Assembly (NCBI GenBank): GCA_023409695.1
Contig: JAEYQZ010000067.1
Location: forward strand, 1 to 13,557
Source of the DNA: Methanobacteriota archaeon
GTDB taxonomy: Archaea > Methanobacteriota > Methanobacteria > Methanobacteriales > Methanobacteriaceae
Length of the DNA stretch: 13,557 bases
Reading direction: 5' to 3'
Position numbers and translations under genes: made by a program. Positions 13,219 through 13,557 of the stretch are shown here, piece after piece. Under the pieces are notes generated by a model. It did not search any database. It saw only the letters and a list, made by a program, of their open reading frames with translations, and was not told where the DNA came from. The stretch's first letter is position 1. The number at the start of each line of letters is the position of its first letter.

Positions 13219-13284
13219 CATTATGTGGAACGGATCACTCCACTAAGGGGAACTAATAATATTTGTTTTTTCATCCCCCTTTTA
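13219..13284 (+). ncRNA. Structured element copy 3 (candidate small RNA)
   Basis: Hairpin one: TTA(T)GTGGA (13221-13229) pairs with TCCACTAA (13239-13246) if one T is bulged. Hairpin two: AAGGGGA (13245-13251) pairs with TCCCCCTT (13274-13281) with one bulged C; this copy lacks the CATCTCC block and uses the CATCCCC block instead. A TTTT run follows. It could alternatively be part of a leader for the gene at 13371. Confidence 0.55.
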
Positions 13285-13370
13285 ACTTAAGCTTATTAAT
13301 TCTATCTAAAAATGAATCTCTAAATTGGAAAATTTATTTAGATTAAAATTAAGGTAATGAAGTGGTCAAA

Positions 13371-13557
13371 ATGAAAATTGCAGCAGGTCTTGGAAAAAAT
13401 AAAAATATTGTAGAAGCAGCAGCAGATGTTGATTTTGAAGTCATTTTAACAGAATCTGAAGAAGAATTAAGTAGCATGTTGTTAAACAATAAAGTAGACG
13501 GCGCTGTTAGAGGATCTTTAAGTTCTACAAAAATTTTGAATGTTTTAAGAAAAGAAC
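13371..13557 (+). CDS. mtxX: Methanogenesis marker protein 4 / MtxX-like, N-terminal part
   Basis: The frame starts at the ATG at 13371, with GTGGT 5-9 nt upstream, and runs off the window after 62 codons. The product begins MKIAAGLGKNKNIVEAAAD and continues VILTESEEELSSMLLNNKVD, then GAVRGSLSS. This resembles the N-terminus of methanogenesis marker protein 4 (MtxX), a methanogen protein with a phosphate acetyl/butyryl-transferase-like fold, once called a methyltransferase; its reaction is not established. The GAVRGSLS motif is the strongest visible match. The identification is from memory of the family pattern and rests on only 62 residues. Confidence 0.7.
   Translation, partial: MKIAAGLGKNKNIVEAAADVDFEVILTESEEELSSMLLNNKVDGAVRGSLSSTKILNVLRKE

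Noticed and set aside
11745..13284. Insertion sequences or MITEs as the explanation for the three elements
   Set aside because: No terminal inverted repeats or target-site duplications are visible, and conservation centres on a TATA box and internal stems. This remains possible but less supported than transcribed elements.

Overview
The window looks like a stretch of chromosome from a methanogenic archaeon of the Methanobacterium type. The DNA is AT-rich, several starts carry GGAGG or GGTGA ribosome sites, promoters have archaeal TATA boxes (TTTATATA-like), and the last gene looks like the methanogenesis marker gene mtxX. Most genes are short and widely spaced, so intergenic DNA makes up an unusually large share.

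Layout, left to right. The window opens with the 3' end of a YhgE/Pip-type membrane protein gene. Next come a 70-aa hypothetical gene with a duplicated 3' end, a 51-aa zinc-ribbon gene on the minus strand, and a cation diffusion facilitator (CDF) exporter convergent with an alpha/beta hydrolase. The central locus (3.88-5.31 kb) encodes a Soj-type ParA ATPase overlapping a 101-aa partner. The partner starts with a ParA-activator-like peptide but has no room for a normal ParB core. Large inverted repeats built from one motif lie before and after the pair, and near-identical copies recur at 9.6 and 11.4 kb. Then come a 52-aa hydrophobic protein, a UbiA-family prenyltransferase and a 57-aa acidic protein (all minus strand), a structured non-coding stretch, a 70-aa sequon-packed lipoprotein, three evenly spaced palindromes, a second CDF (minus), a 59-aa winged-helix protein (plus), and a ZIP transporter and a DedA protein on the minus strand with a 33-nt gap.

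The right end (11.6-13.3 kb) contains three diverged copies of an undescribed element of about 100 bp. Each copy has a TATA box, a conserved spacer beginning TAAAC, and two hairpins whose stems are kept by compensatory changes. Each is followed divergently, on the minus strand, by a different small reading frame: one decayed, one frameshifted secreted protein and one 43-aa membrane protein. The window ends inside the presumed mtxX.

Two candidate systems deserve attention: (1) a compact ParA/mini-partner segregation locus with dispersed centromere-like sites, and (2) the three-copy structured RNA or promoter element. Metal handling is a secondary theme (two CDF exporters and one ZIP permease). 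All functions are read from sequence patterns; no database search was run.
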